A stretch of 60,000 bases of DNA from positions 20,958,001 to 21,018,000 of the forward strand of contig OU612075.1 of assembly GCA_914767715.1 (NCBI GenBank), given 5' to 3'. Below the pieces are notes generated by a model that was not told the DNA's origin, ran no database searches, and saw only the letters and a program-made list of their open reading frames with translations. A program made the translations under genes and the position numbers. Source of the DNA: Membranipora membranacea. Its lineage: Eukaryota; Bryozoa; Gymnolaemata; Cheilostomatida; Membraniporidae. Shown piece by piece: positions 49,601 to 60,000 of this stretch (within the stretch, counting starts at the first letter, position 1; every line of letters begins with the position of its first letter).

Positions 49601-50389
49601 TTGATAGGGGATAGAGAGACTGAAAATAAATCATTCATGTGAGGAACTTAGACCAGATAAAAGTAGTGAAAGTACTTAAGTAGGCCCTTTCTAACACCTA
49701 AGTGACAAAGGGAGGCATAACATACCACGTTTGACTGATGAAAACCGCCATTGATTACCAAATTATGAGGCAAATTTATGGCCATGTCTGCAGTTGAACT
49801 TTCCCTTCTCATATGAGTAGCAGAGGGCTTTGGAGTCCCAGGAAAAATAGACTATAGTTTAGTTTCTTTTCAAGAGGTTCAAACACTTTAGGAAATTTGC
49901 ATTAGAGCCCATCTTGATAAATGGGATTCCACAACTATGCTCTTGCTGATTGGGCAGTTCATCAAAATTATTACAGCAACTCAAGTTGTACTCCTTTTTG
50001 GCAGGAAGTCTCTCTCTGCAGTCTCTGCTCTGATTGGCTGTGGTCATGGAAAACCTTTGCTGATAAAGAGAGGACAATTACCAGTGGAGACAAACAACAA
50101 TTTGAAATGAGAGGCCGTTTCCACTCCTTTTTCAAACTCCTTGCTCTGTGTCTGTTGGCCTTGTTAGCCAAGTAATGGTAATCTCCACATGCCTTGTCAC
50201 ACGGCCACAGGTTTTGGTTGACATTGGGAGCGGAGTTTAATAATTGGCCAACGGAGCCACAGACATCAGAATTCCTACACTAAGGAGGACTGCGGAGATT
50301 TAGCCTTGTCAAGCGGCCACAGGTTTTGGTTTGTTGGCAAGTAAGCCAAGTTTCTTGTAGGTGTTGTCTTATACTGTTGTCTTCACTGG
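46641..50389. other. gene-poor interval with coding-like debris
   Basis: No gene is supported. Around 48280-49000 the plus strand carries broken codon-like runs (a 62-codon basic frame at 48282; a Ser/Pro-rich run from the ATG at 48550), probably an old transposon remnant of unknown type. (TTTG)-rich sequence at 49205-49270 resembles LINE tails. A short motif, CGGCCACAGGTTTTGGTT, occurs twice near 50203 and 50313. Confidence 0.4.
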
Positions 50390-53275
50390 ATTTCGGGTCA
50401 AAAGGCCATTGCCAAATAGCCACTGGCCAAAAGGCCACTGGTCATAAAGCCACTGGCCAAAAAGCTACTGGCCATAAAGCCACGGGCCAAAAGGCCACTG
50501 GTCATCAGGTCACTGGCCAAAAAGTCACGGGTCATAAGGCCACTGTCCAAAAAGCCACTGCCCAAAAAGCCACTGGTTCAATGGTTACATAATAGAAGTC
50601 TGATATCAACTTTCCATTAGGCCCGTAAAACAAAATTCTAGCTCTTGATATGCAATTTATCAATGAATTTTATTTCTACTCACTGATTCCCATTTTAGTA
50701 AAGTTAGAAAAGATCCCACCACCCTTTGCAAATAATTATTTTAAATGACTCTACCCGGACATCTTCTCACATGTTTTTTCTGCACCGTAACCCCCAATTA
50801 ATACCTAAAAATGTATCTTGATGGACAAATTAAACTCATCACAAGCAAACAGTCAGCGCTTTTAGATCGAAGCAATGCAGTACTGAGAAGAGAGAGCGGC
50901 GTAGCTTTTTTGATTTTGACATGCCAAGCACGAGTGAGTTGCATATCCTACTGGGAACAACAGAAAAAGTCAGTGATCAGGTTACCAAACTTTAAGCAAT
51001 AGTGATCAATTTGAGTCGGTTGGATGTGTTGGTCATCAACATAGAGTTATTATATACTCTAGAGTGGACAATGTAGTGCTCAAAACGTCCTACTTAATTA
51101 TTGCGAAATTCACGGACACAATCTGGTTGTGCATGGCTAGTGCCTGTATCATATAAGTTATCATTGAGAATATAGGAATTGAGCATGAAAATTTATGTTT
51201 TAGAGCGCTAATAGCCATTTTTTTGAAAAATTTTTCATGTCACACCATGTGGAACACTTGTAGGTATTATCACTTGCAGCCATTGGAAAATTTTTCTATG
51301 TTTTCCCATGAAAATAAGCCAAAACCCCAACCGCAAACACATCATTGTGATGAAAAAAAATTACCGGGCTAGCTTGTTTTTTTCCACCTTTCTCTCAACC
51401 ATAAGTTGGATTCTGTCTCTTTTACTCGATCATATGTTATCCATCAAGTGAGTTAATGTTATTTGTTCAGTACAAGGTGTACACATAGCTTGTGGAAAAG
51501 CTGACTGGAGGTTAAAAGTCGGCCGCTAAGTTCCGCCATTTGCAGAAGCAATTTACATACGGTTCTGACTAAGATTCGGCGTTTAGATTGGGCTATGTCA
51601 TTTAAAGCTCTAAATTTCCTCCCCGGTGGTGTCCTCTAGTTTTTGAGTTCGCAAAACCATCAACCATACACAGCAGGTTTTGAAAGCAAATAAATGAATG
51701 TATATTGTAACAAACTTTTTTGATAAGTCGCTGAGTATCAAGTAAATCTTTGAATGGAAAACTCACATACATACCTACCGAGACTGACTCCAGATTTTTC
51801 AGAACAAACACTCACTAATGTGACATTTTAAGTGGACGGATATTTCTGGAGAGGTATACACCCGAGGGTGCTGGGGGCTGGAACAATCAACAATGAAAGC
51901 TCCCCCAGTGGAGATTTCTCACCATACTTGAAATAAGGGACCATTTGCTTCAGAGCGGTTGTTGTGGATGTTTGATACAATTTTCTGGTATGATTATTAT
52001 GACTATGGTTGTTGGTTTGTGTTTGTAAATTAGTTGAAATGGCAACTTCAGCATCATACATAATATTTTGTATATACTCCATTTAAGGCGCTGGCAGTTG
52101 ACGTATACATACAGTTTTGAGGGAAGGGGGATTAGTGTAGTAGTGTTCAATCCTTTGAAATGACCAGAGTTAGCATTCATACAGCTGCGATTCTCTGTCA
52201 GAAATGGATTGATGCTATAAAAGTATAGGAGAGGCAACCAGAAAGTGATCTTATGAGCAATGAGGACTGACGGTAACACCACATCTGATTTTAGCACCAA
52301 TCTTAATTGATCTTCTTTGACATAAGAAACAAAGAAGATTATAATAATACCCTCAATAAAGTAATGTTATCTGGAGAGCAAATCTGAATCTTGACATTAT
52401 GTACACTGTATATGAAAATGAGGCAAGCTGCAAACTTGCTCCGATCACTTGTTCACAGGCTACTCGTACTTCATTTAATCAAAAATAAAACAAACCCATT
52501 AAATGTGTAACATATGAGTAAGAGGACAGGACACAGCTTATATGGCTGGTAAGTGGCAGTAGAAAAAACAAGCTAGCCCGGTAATTTATTTCCATCACAA
52601 TGATGTGTTTGCGGTGGGGCTTTGGCTTATTTTCATGGGAAAACATAGAACATTTTTCCGATGGCTGCAAGTGAAAATACCTACAAGTGTTCCACATAGT
52701 GTGCCATGAAAATTTTTCCGAAAAAATTGCTTTAAGTGCTCTAAAACTTAAATTTTCATACCCAATTCCTAAATTCTCAATGATAAATTATATAATACAG
52801 GCACTGGCCGTGCACAACCAGATTGTGTCGCGTCATGAATTTCGCAATAATTAAGTAGGACAAAAACTGATGCTATTTTTGTACACATTGTCCACTCTAG
52901 AGTATATAATAACTCTATGGTCATCAATAATAAAAAAAGTTCGATGGATGCACAGATAGATTTCGGTAGAGGCTTGTGTTGTTCACAAGAGAGTTTAGTT
53001 TTTGTTTAGTATCAGATCCGATATAACCATGTGATAACAAAAATGGATCACAGGGTGCATCGGGTAAAGAAGATACTAAAAATCTTTCCGTGTGAATACA
53101 AATTATTGTCACATATACGGAAAAATAAACATGTCAATGGAAAGTTGATATCAGACTTCTATTATGTAACCATTGAACCAGTGGCTTTTTGGGCAGTGGC
53201 TATTCGGGCAGCGGCTTTTTGGACAGGGCCTTATGAGCAGTTGCTTTTTGGCCAGTGGCCTTTTGGGTGATCATC
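50390..53275. mobile_element. foldback element with tandem-repeat inverted arms
   Basis: The left arm (50390-50620) is a run of ~14-bp units such as GGCCACTGGCCAAAA (alternating with GGTCATAAAG) followed by GGTTACATAATAGAAGTCTG. The right arm (53137-53275) is the inverse: CAGACTTCTATTATGTAACC then repeats of AGTGGCTTTTTGGGC. The right arm has fewer units. The interior holds no transposase and contains the hAT-like element below. Exact ends and target duplication are unclear. The open frame over the left arm is a product of the repeat. Confidence 0.75.
51040..52919. mobile_element. 1.9-kb hAT-like non-autonomous element
   Basis: Inverted arms of about 330 bp (left 51040-51375, right about 52565-52919) start CATAGAGTTATTATATACTC and end in its inverse, CTCTATG. 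They are flanked by GTCATCAA at 51032-51039 and 52920-52927. An 8-bp duplication and CA...TG ends fit the hAT superfamily. The spacer codes no recognisable transposase. Arms differ by scattered substitutions, so the insertion is not very recent. Confidence 0.8.
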
Positions 53276-54010
53276 CTTCACTGAACTGTCATATGACTGC
53301 TATCGTCTCTATACTGTTGTATTCTGAAACATCATCATTCTGTCATCAGTGTGGGGAGTGGTTCTCCTGTATGTTTGGCCAACTGATACATGATGTCTAC
53401 TGTCTGTGTGCTGCTGCCTTATATAGGTAGTGTTCATTGTTACGTAGGCTTAGGTCAGCCCTGTAACATTCGATTTCTGTCTACCTTTATTACATGAATA
53501 GCTTTAAGGCGTTTTTGTCATCGTCAACTTTTCTTCTATTTCAAGTGCTTGAGTTATTTTTGGATATCTCTTCTCATTAATTACTCCAATCTTGGATTAT
53601 TTTTACACAAAGGGTTACATAATCATTACTTTTGTTGTGGCTGAATATGTATATTAGGTGTCCGATTTGGCCTTGCACTAAATAATCTTAGTAAGATAAT
53701 AATGTTCACTCAATCATTGGTACTTTCACCCATTACTTAGTTTGAAAAACTCTTGTACCCTTTCCATGTAATATTTTATTAGCCTTGTCACACGGCTTCT
53801 TTTTATGTTTTGGGTATCTTATAAATTAACAGCCCAGTTGTTGATAAAAATAAAATATCAGTTTATACAATCACATAGGTGTATTTTAAAATTCAAATTG
53901 ACAAAGGTATTAATGGTAAGGCCCTTGGTCTTCTGAACTCTTTCCTAAATGAATGCTCTCAAAAAGTACTTTGTATTGGGGAAAAACAAATCTAATTTAT
54001 TTGGACAGAT
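53276..54010. other. intergenic stretch without recognised features
   Basis: No gene or repeat recognised apart from AGCCTTGTCACACGGC near 53782, a motif also found near 50190 outside the left foldback arm. Confidence 0.4.
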
Positions 54011-54014
54011 CTGA

Positions 54015-54020
54015 TTTATT
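54015..54020 (-). promoter_or_regulatory. poly(A) signal of the secreted Cys-rich protein gene
   Basis: TTTATT on + reads AATAAA on the minus strand about 67 bases past the stop of the gene ending at 54087. Confidence 0.55.
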
Positions 54021-54086
54021 TATGGTTCAGCTGAATAGTTTGATAACATGATAAGAGAATATAAAATTAAATCAGGATCATTGAAT

Positions 54087-54932
54087 TTAACCAATCTGAA
54101 AATTAAGTTGTGTACCAAATTTGTTATTCAGTAAGCTGCCAGCTTGCAAATATCCGCCTACGAAGATATTCTGGAAGTTTTGAACCTTCTTGGCATTGCA
54201 ATGATTCAGTACTCGGGCTGAATCGGAGTTTGAATCTTTCAGTGGTAAAAGATGAACATCACGAACTGTATACATGATTTTAAACCATTCAAACCAAGAA
54301 AACTCACAAATACCATTGTCAATATAGCAGCGAACCACAGAGTCAAAGGATCTAATCGTCGCAGTCAAGTCGTCACAAGATGTTTCAGCTGCAAAATTAA
54401 AGGCCAACCTCTTCTGAAGACATTCACGAACGCCATTAATCCATTTTTGTCCATCTGCAGAGAACAGCCTGAAATGATTTTGATATTTTTCACAAAGCCG
54501 TTTTTCCGACTTCACAAACTGTTTGGCAGTTGAACTCTGACATGTATTGAGACTATCTTGACATCTCTCATACCACTCACAGTCGTTCCCGATCGGATTC
54601 TTGCACTTTTCTGTGGCCACTGACGCCAATACTTCAGCTGAAGCAGATTTACAATAGTCCACGTGGCTCGGACAAGAGAACGTGCGGAAACTGTAATCCG
54701 TTACAGGCCAGCCATCATCTAAGGCCACAAAGTCACCAGGATGTGAGTTACAGAGACAGCAGCCGTCAGCGGCAGAGTAACGGTCGAGCTCACGAGGAGC
54801 GATGGAGGAAGGAACGTACAAGTTAACATTTGTGGAGGAGTACCAGCTACAGGAATAAGATGAGCGATTGTAAGCACTACTAACTGACAGAATCAGCAGT
54901 AAGCAGAGCGCAAGAGAGCTAATAGTCGACAT
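54087..54932 (-). CDS. secreted Cys-rich protein, distantly stanniocalcin-like
   Basis: A single uninterrupted frame of 281 residues starts with a clear signal peptide (MSTISSLALCLLLILSVSSA, then cleavage near AYN), so the product should be secreted. The N-terminal half has CSWY, GCCLCNSHPGD and CPSHVDYC. The C-terminal half has CEWYERCQDSLNTC, a spaced RLCEKYQNHF, GQKWINGVRECLQKRL, SCDDL, RCYIDNGICEF and WFKIMYTV. That order of Cys-Trp-Tyr-x2-Cys, a lone Cys, W-x5-CLQ, then CY and IC resembles stanniocalcin-like proteins of invertebrates. The resemblance is from memory of the family pattern and is not certain. No introns are seen, unusual beside the intron-rich neighbours, which could mean retroposition or simply a compact gene. 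Confidence 0.7.
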   Translation of the reverse strand: MSTISSLALCLLLILSVSSAYNRSSYSCSWYSSTNVNLYVPSSIAPRELDRYSAADGCCLCNSHPGDFVALDDGWPVTDYSFRTFSCPSHVDYCKSASAEVLASVATEKCKNPIGNDCEWYERCQDSLNTCQSSTAKQFVKSEKRLCEKYQNHFRLFSADGQKWINGVRECLQKRLAFNFAAETSCDDLTATIRSFDSVVRCYIDNGICEFSWFEWFKIMYTVRDVHLLPLKDSNSDSARVLNHCNAKKVQNFQNIFVGGYLQAGSLLNNKFGTQLNFQIG

Positions 54933-56140
54933 TCTGTAGAAGAATGCAGGTTATGAGTGGTGATATGTGCGCATACGCAATCTTAGATCTAGACATATGG
55001 GAACATCTGGCAGATTACACACTTCGGAGAAGTCATAGGTGTTGACATTATGTGGTGAACTTTTGAACATATTGACCCTGTTCAATATAAAAGTACATTG
55101 CAGCTTAGCTAGTATACACCACCATGCTGTGCGGGATGTTTACCTTGTGGTCTCAAGCTAAGTCCATTTTCTATATTTGTCAGAGTTGGCCTTCCTTGAT
55201 TTGGAGACCCTCTCCTGATCTGTGAGTCTGTTATAGAACACAGTCCATATTGACTAGTATCTATAAATCTCCTTTTAAGTATTGTCTTGATGAAGTTTAA
55301 ATAAATCTCTTTAAAAGAGGCAGAAAATAGTCTCAATATTTGGACAAGATCCGTGTATTTGTCACTTAGGCTAGTTAGCACAACCTATCTATAGAATGAG
55401 GAGATACATGCCAGGGCCATAATTGAGTCAGGTTGATAAGGACAGCAATAATCCTGGAGGGTGCTGTAAGATCCTCCAGTGAGGTCTGGGGCAAGTGGAA
55501 GGAAATCCCAGTTGTGCTTTATCTTATCTGATTCTGACATGGATTATTCCATATTACGGTTTTAGGTATAGATAGGCCACCTACCTTTCTAGGGGAGGCA
55601 GTGCATGCCTCCAACCCTAGAACTAACAGGGCGAATGATGCCTTGCTCAACAATTAAAATACATCAAACATTGAGATCCCAAGAAACCATGGCCATGTTT
55701 TCATCGAAGAACTGTAATTGAAATTGAAAAACAGATGGTCTTTAATTATAAACTTTTAGAAAATCTCAATAAATAAATGTATATGGTGTCGCATTTACAG
55801 CAGCAAACAGGATAATTTCTATATCAACATCAGACGCAATAAGAACATCCAATATTATAGCTAGCATCATCATCAGTACACTCAACCTTGACTCGAGGAC
55901 ACGCAGTTACCAGCTAGTGCATATCACCTCGAATCAGGGACAGGCAAATATATGCAAATCTAAATTCTATTCTTAATACCGGTGCCACCCTAACGCCAGA
56001 ACCGTGACAACCATGACAATGCAGTAAAGGTGGCACCAACAGAGATAATCCAGGATTAGCATGATGTCTAACTTACATCAACCAACACTTGCGGCCGATC
56101 AACCCTCTTCTTGCGGTAATTGAAAATTGTGTTTAAATCT
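54933..56140. other. intergenic stretch with dispersed-repeat fragment
   Basis: No gene supported. It contains an inverted copy (about 55740-55785) of the TAATTATAAACTTTTAGAAA repeat found twice in the mucin intron at 14.4-14.65 kb. A 90-codon minus-strand frame (55109-55381) has no recognised features. Confidence 0.4.
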
Positions 56141-56179
56141 TGTTTTTTTGCTTATTGACGTCAGCAGTTTTTTAATGGG

Positions 56180-56310
56180 TCTGGAACCATGCTATATAAG
56201 AGCATGGTTCACCAATGGAAAGCATGAATTGATTTGAATTGATTTGTTTGGCGACCCTCTGGTCGTCAGGCAGCGCTCTTTGTTTGCAACTTCATTTGGA
56301 GACAGGTCAG
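56180..56310 (+). promoter_or_regulatory. possible TATA promoter in a hairpin, with a following splice-donor-like site
   Basis: CTATATAAG sits between perfect 10-bp inverted arms (GAACCATGCT at 56184, AGCATGGTTC at 56201). About 95 bases downstream GGAGACAG is followed by GTCAGT, a donor-like sequence. This could be the promoter and first exon of a gene or a transposon terminal region. The TTTGGCGACC nearby recalls retroelement primer sites. No downstream coding exon was identified. Confidence 0.3.
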
Positions 56311-57766
56311 TTTTTTTAAACATGAAAGTTCTATGAGTTATTATTATAATATTTTCATTTATTGTACGTTAGTGATATTCATAGGGAAATAGAACTTGCC
56401 TTATTATTTAATAATGGCACAGTATAACATTTGGTTGGATTATCTATACCATCATCTAATTGAGTTAAATGAATTAAAGCCAGCATGCATGGCATCATTA
56501 ACTAGAGAGCATGACTTGTAGAAATAAGACGTGCATTGTTAAGTTGAATTGCGTTTAACGTTAAACTTGATAAGAATTAAAAGGCATGCTCTTGAGTCAA
56601 GTGTTTGATCCAAACAAATGATATCCCATATAAATAAGTCAGTGTCACATAGTGAGAATCATCATACCGAGCTCGTGAGCACAGATCTCAGTAGCGGAGA
56701 GTTAATGTGGTGACTCCATAACCCGGAATCCCACAATGGCATGACAGTGTTTTTTTGTTTGTTTGTATGGACTTTCCTGTCAGTACTTGTGATAGCAAAA
56801 TGAGACAGTGATTACAATTGGTAGGATAAATAATGAAATAAATAGCATATATTACTATGTTTTACAATTTAAAACAGGTAATAAGCAAGAAAACTTTATA
56901 CAAAATAACAAGGTATAATTAGACTAGATAGTACACAGAAATCAATGATGTCTAAAAAGAGGCGGCGAGGGCAGTCCTAGTACGAGATGAAATGAAGCAA
57001 CCATTTCTTGATGAGATACGGCCGCCCGTGTTGATGTAGTCTTGGAGGGCGTGAGAAGTGTCTGGGCGAATGTGATCAGCGCATTGTTGGCATTGGTGCT
57101 CTAGTTGTATAGTGACATTTTCTAACCCTGCTATGAGTAAAAGAGGTATCATGAAATACGCATTTAAAGTAAGATGTTAATCGCCATCATGATGATACGA
57201 AAACTCTTTCCTAATCCCTCAAATGAATAATTTATTTATTTAGTAAGTCGTGTCCAGCCTCAGAGCCTTTTGTTACAGATTTTACCAGATATTATTCAAG
57301 TACAAACCTCATAATACACTGCAGACAACTTAAGTTTCTCTATTGAACATGACCGTCCTTGTGTTGATTTTGCTACTGTTTGCAGTCTGAGGTGCAGCAT
57401 GGTTTCTATGTAGTTCGTCTAACAAAGATGTTTAAGATTATTCCAAGACAAATGATTTATATAAACCAACTGGAGGAGTACTCCCGAGATCAAGTTAGTG
57501 GAACAACCAGCAGATAATGGTTAGTGCTTGGATAATTATGATTGTGATCACATTGTCTAGGATTGTCGCAGATCATCCCACTGCTATAATCACATAGTAT
57601 CAAATTTCACATGATATAATCTTGTCTGTTATGTTTTGTCTGCTATGTTTGCATGTAATATAATTTCACATGTAATCTTGTCTGTTATGTTTCGTCTGCT
57701 ATGTTTGCATGTAATGTATAATAAAAAAAGCCTATTACTATAACTAAACTATGATGCTAGCAGTGA
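56311..57766. other. intergenic stretch upstream of histone H3 3' end
   Basis: No gene supported. The minus-strand 66-codon frame at 56952-57152 has no recognised features. A ~56-bp sequence (CTTGTCTGTTATGTTTTGTC then TGCTATGTTTGCATGTAAT) is tandemly duplicated at 57621 and 57677. Confidence 0.4.
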
Positions 57767-57780
57767 ACAACTCTTTGGTA
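57767..57780 (-). promoter_or_regulatory. histone downstream element of H3
   Basis: The minus strand reads ACCAAAGAGTTGTT about ten bases after the stem-loop, a purine-rich element of the kind that pairs with U7 snRNA for 3' processing. The same sequence follows the H4 stem-loop. Confidence 0.75.
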
Positions 57781-57789
57781 AGAGGAGGT

Positions 57790-57805
57790 GGCCCTGAAAA
57801 GGGCC
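57790..57805 (-). terminator. histone 3' stem-loop of H3
   Basis: The minus strand reads GGCCCTTTTCAGGGCC, the conserved 6-bp stem and TTTC loop bound by SLBP, 28 bases past the stop. It replaces polyadenylation in replication-dependent histone mRNAs. Confidence 0.95.
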
Positions 57806-57833
57806 GATGGGTTTTATGTGAAGGTGTACGATC

Positions 57834-58869
<1,036 letters not shown>

Positions 58870-58897
58870 GCACTAGAGTCATACCATCAAACCCAAC

Positions 58898-58913
58898 GGC
58901 TCTTTTCAGGGCC
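58898..58913 (+). terminator. histone 3' stem-loop of H4
   Basis: GGCTCTTTTCAGGGCC has the 6-bp stem (one G-T pair) and TTTC loop of replication-dependent histone mRNAs, 29 bases past the stop. The downstream element ACCAAAGAGTTGTT follows at 58923-58936. Confidence 0.95.
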
Positions 58914-58939
58914 AACATCTTTTACCAAAGAGTTGTTCT

Positions 58940-60000
58940 TGGTTATCATCCATTCATGATTACTTATCAGTTATTTATATGTGTAATGCATTATATGGGT
59001 GCAATGATGTCACATATTGAATGCTCAATTGAGACCTCTATACTGTTGCCTACCTGGCTAAGTTTACATTGGTGGTAATTGTGGACCATAAAATACTGCT
59101 GTTATTAATACCGATATTTCCAAGAAATTGCAAACTATTAAAACTGGTTACAGGAATATTATTTCCATAATGCTGTTTTATGTCATTAATTGTGAGAGAA
59201 AGAAGACCAATCATGGCTCGAAATTAGTTCCATGTATAAGCTTTTGGGTGAAAGCAATTCAGACTCAGTAATAATGGTTCTGTCAGGTTTGGTTTGCTCC
59301 TGTTCATTGTACCTCGTAGTATGTGAATCCTCGCCTTTCACCAGTCCTGTAAATATGTTAGTGTTCTTTTTTAATTCGTGGCGCTCAAGCTTTTTCTCAA
59401 GGGGTCCTGGGTAAGATAAGATTAGGAAACTTACCCCTGTCAGCAAAAATCGAGGGTGGCTCCTCATGGACCCACCATATGAACTCCACATAATGTGCAC
59501 CGCAGATGCACCATCAATTGTGGTTAAAATTTGTACAGGTTGGTGAGGATTGCGATTCTAGTAAATTAAAAAATATCTTGTAATGTCAAAATGAAATGTC
59601 TCAGCGAGGATTTGTTTTTTCATGTGTGTTTATTGCTCAAGATAAAATTGATAATCCATATAGACAAAGTGCGATTGAGTGAGTGAAAGGCAAAAAAGAT
59701 TGAATCATAAAACGTTAATAAATGCTATAGAAATATGTAAAGAAGCAAAGGGACAGTACAGTCTGATAGCCTGCGGCTAGAGTGTAGACAGCACAACTGT
59801 AAAACACCAAGGTCAAATACAAGACACACCGGCAAGGACAAGTGCCCCCACCAGCTGCAGTCACCACTGCCCCCACAGACAGGAAGCTAGGCTCGCAGGC
59901 ACGCAAGTCTGAGAGTGCATCTCCACTCCCTTTAGGTACTTGTTGTACAGTGATACGCCAGTGCACAACAAAGACCTCTCAGCCCGATCGTTGTTGGCTT
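58940..60000. other. flank beyond H4 without recognised genes
   Basis: No further histone gene is seen before the window ends. The minus-strand frame at 59715-59966 (83 codons, hydrophobic C-terminus, GC-richer than its surroundings) could be the 3' end of a dispersed element but has no recognised motif. Confidence 0.4.

Noticed and set aside
50326-50592. 88-codon open frame of repeated ATGQK / ATGHK units
   Set aside because: It is the left arm of the foldback element. The inverse arm at 53170 has a different repeat number and no matching frame.
59715-59966. 83-codon minus-strand frame as a gene
   Set aside because: No motif, no splice or 3' signals. It may be the tail of a dispersed element, so I left it as an unexplained flank.

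Overview
The window is animal nuclear DNA. It shows multi-exon genes with GT-AG introns, replication-type histone genes with 3' stem-loops, LINEs, tRNA-derived SINEs and cut-and-paste DNA transposons. The gene content (IgGFc-binding-type mucin, CNBD2-like protein, Ly6/uPAR cluster) fits an AT-rich, non-vertebrate metazoan, perhaps a sponge, cnidarian or other marine invertebrate. The phylum cannot be settled from this sequence alone.

Layout. (1) 1-5.4 kb, + strand: the 3' ten exons of a CNBD2-like cyclic-nucleotide-binding-domain gene. A TTAA-flanked MITE and a 12-bp minisatellite sit in its introns. (2) 7.7-22.5 kb, + strand: a complete 17-exon gene for a predicted type I membrane mucin of about 2070 residues. 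It has a signal peptide, an IgGFc-binding-type N-terminal region, an acidic Asp/Asn calcium-type motif, one 4-kb exon coding a Thr/Pro mucin stalk, three ~75-residue Ser/Asn/Gly repeats, a transmembrane helix and a cytoplasmic tail. (3) 24.7-44.8 kb, + strand: a cluster of small Ly6/uPAR-type GPI-anchored protein genes. Two are intact three-exon genes, one is a pseudogene, one is a chimeric exon remnant, one is an orphan exon and one is a decayed relic. They are spread by ~3.2-kb segmental duplications. (4) 33.8-40.65 kb, - strand: a decayed LINE split in its ORF1 by a 3.1-kb non-autonomous DNA transposon with a 6-bp target duplication. (5) 45.7-46.6 kb: a second LINE fragment and a SINE. (6) 50.4-53.3 kb: a foldback element with tandem-repeat arms that contains a 1.9-kb hAT-like element with an 8-bp target duplication. 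(7) 54.1-54.9 kb, - strand: an intronless gene for a secreted Cys-rich protein with distant stanniocalcin-like features. (8) 57.8-58.9 kb: a divergent histone H3/H4 pair. H3 is intact with an unusual Ser at residue 95; the H4 frame is broken by a 4-nt net deletion.

The mucin and the neighbouring Ly6 genes are both predicted cell-surface products, and the Ly6 genes show recent birth-and-death evolution. That makes this a plausible fast-evolving surface-protein neighbourhood, but a functional link is inference only. Exon boundaries come from reading frame, splice consensus and phase agreement by eye; no alignment or transcript data were available.
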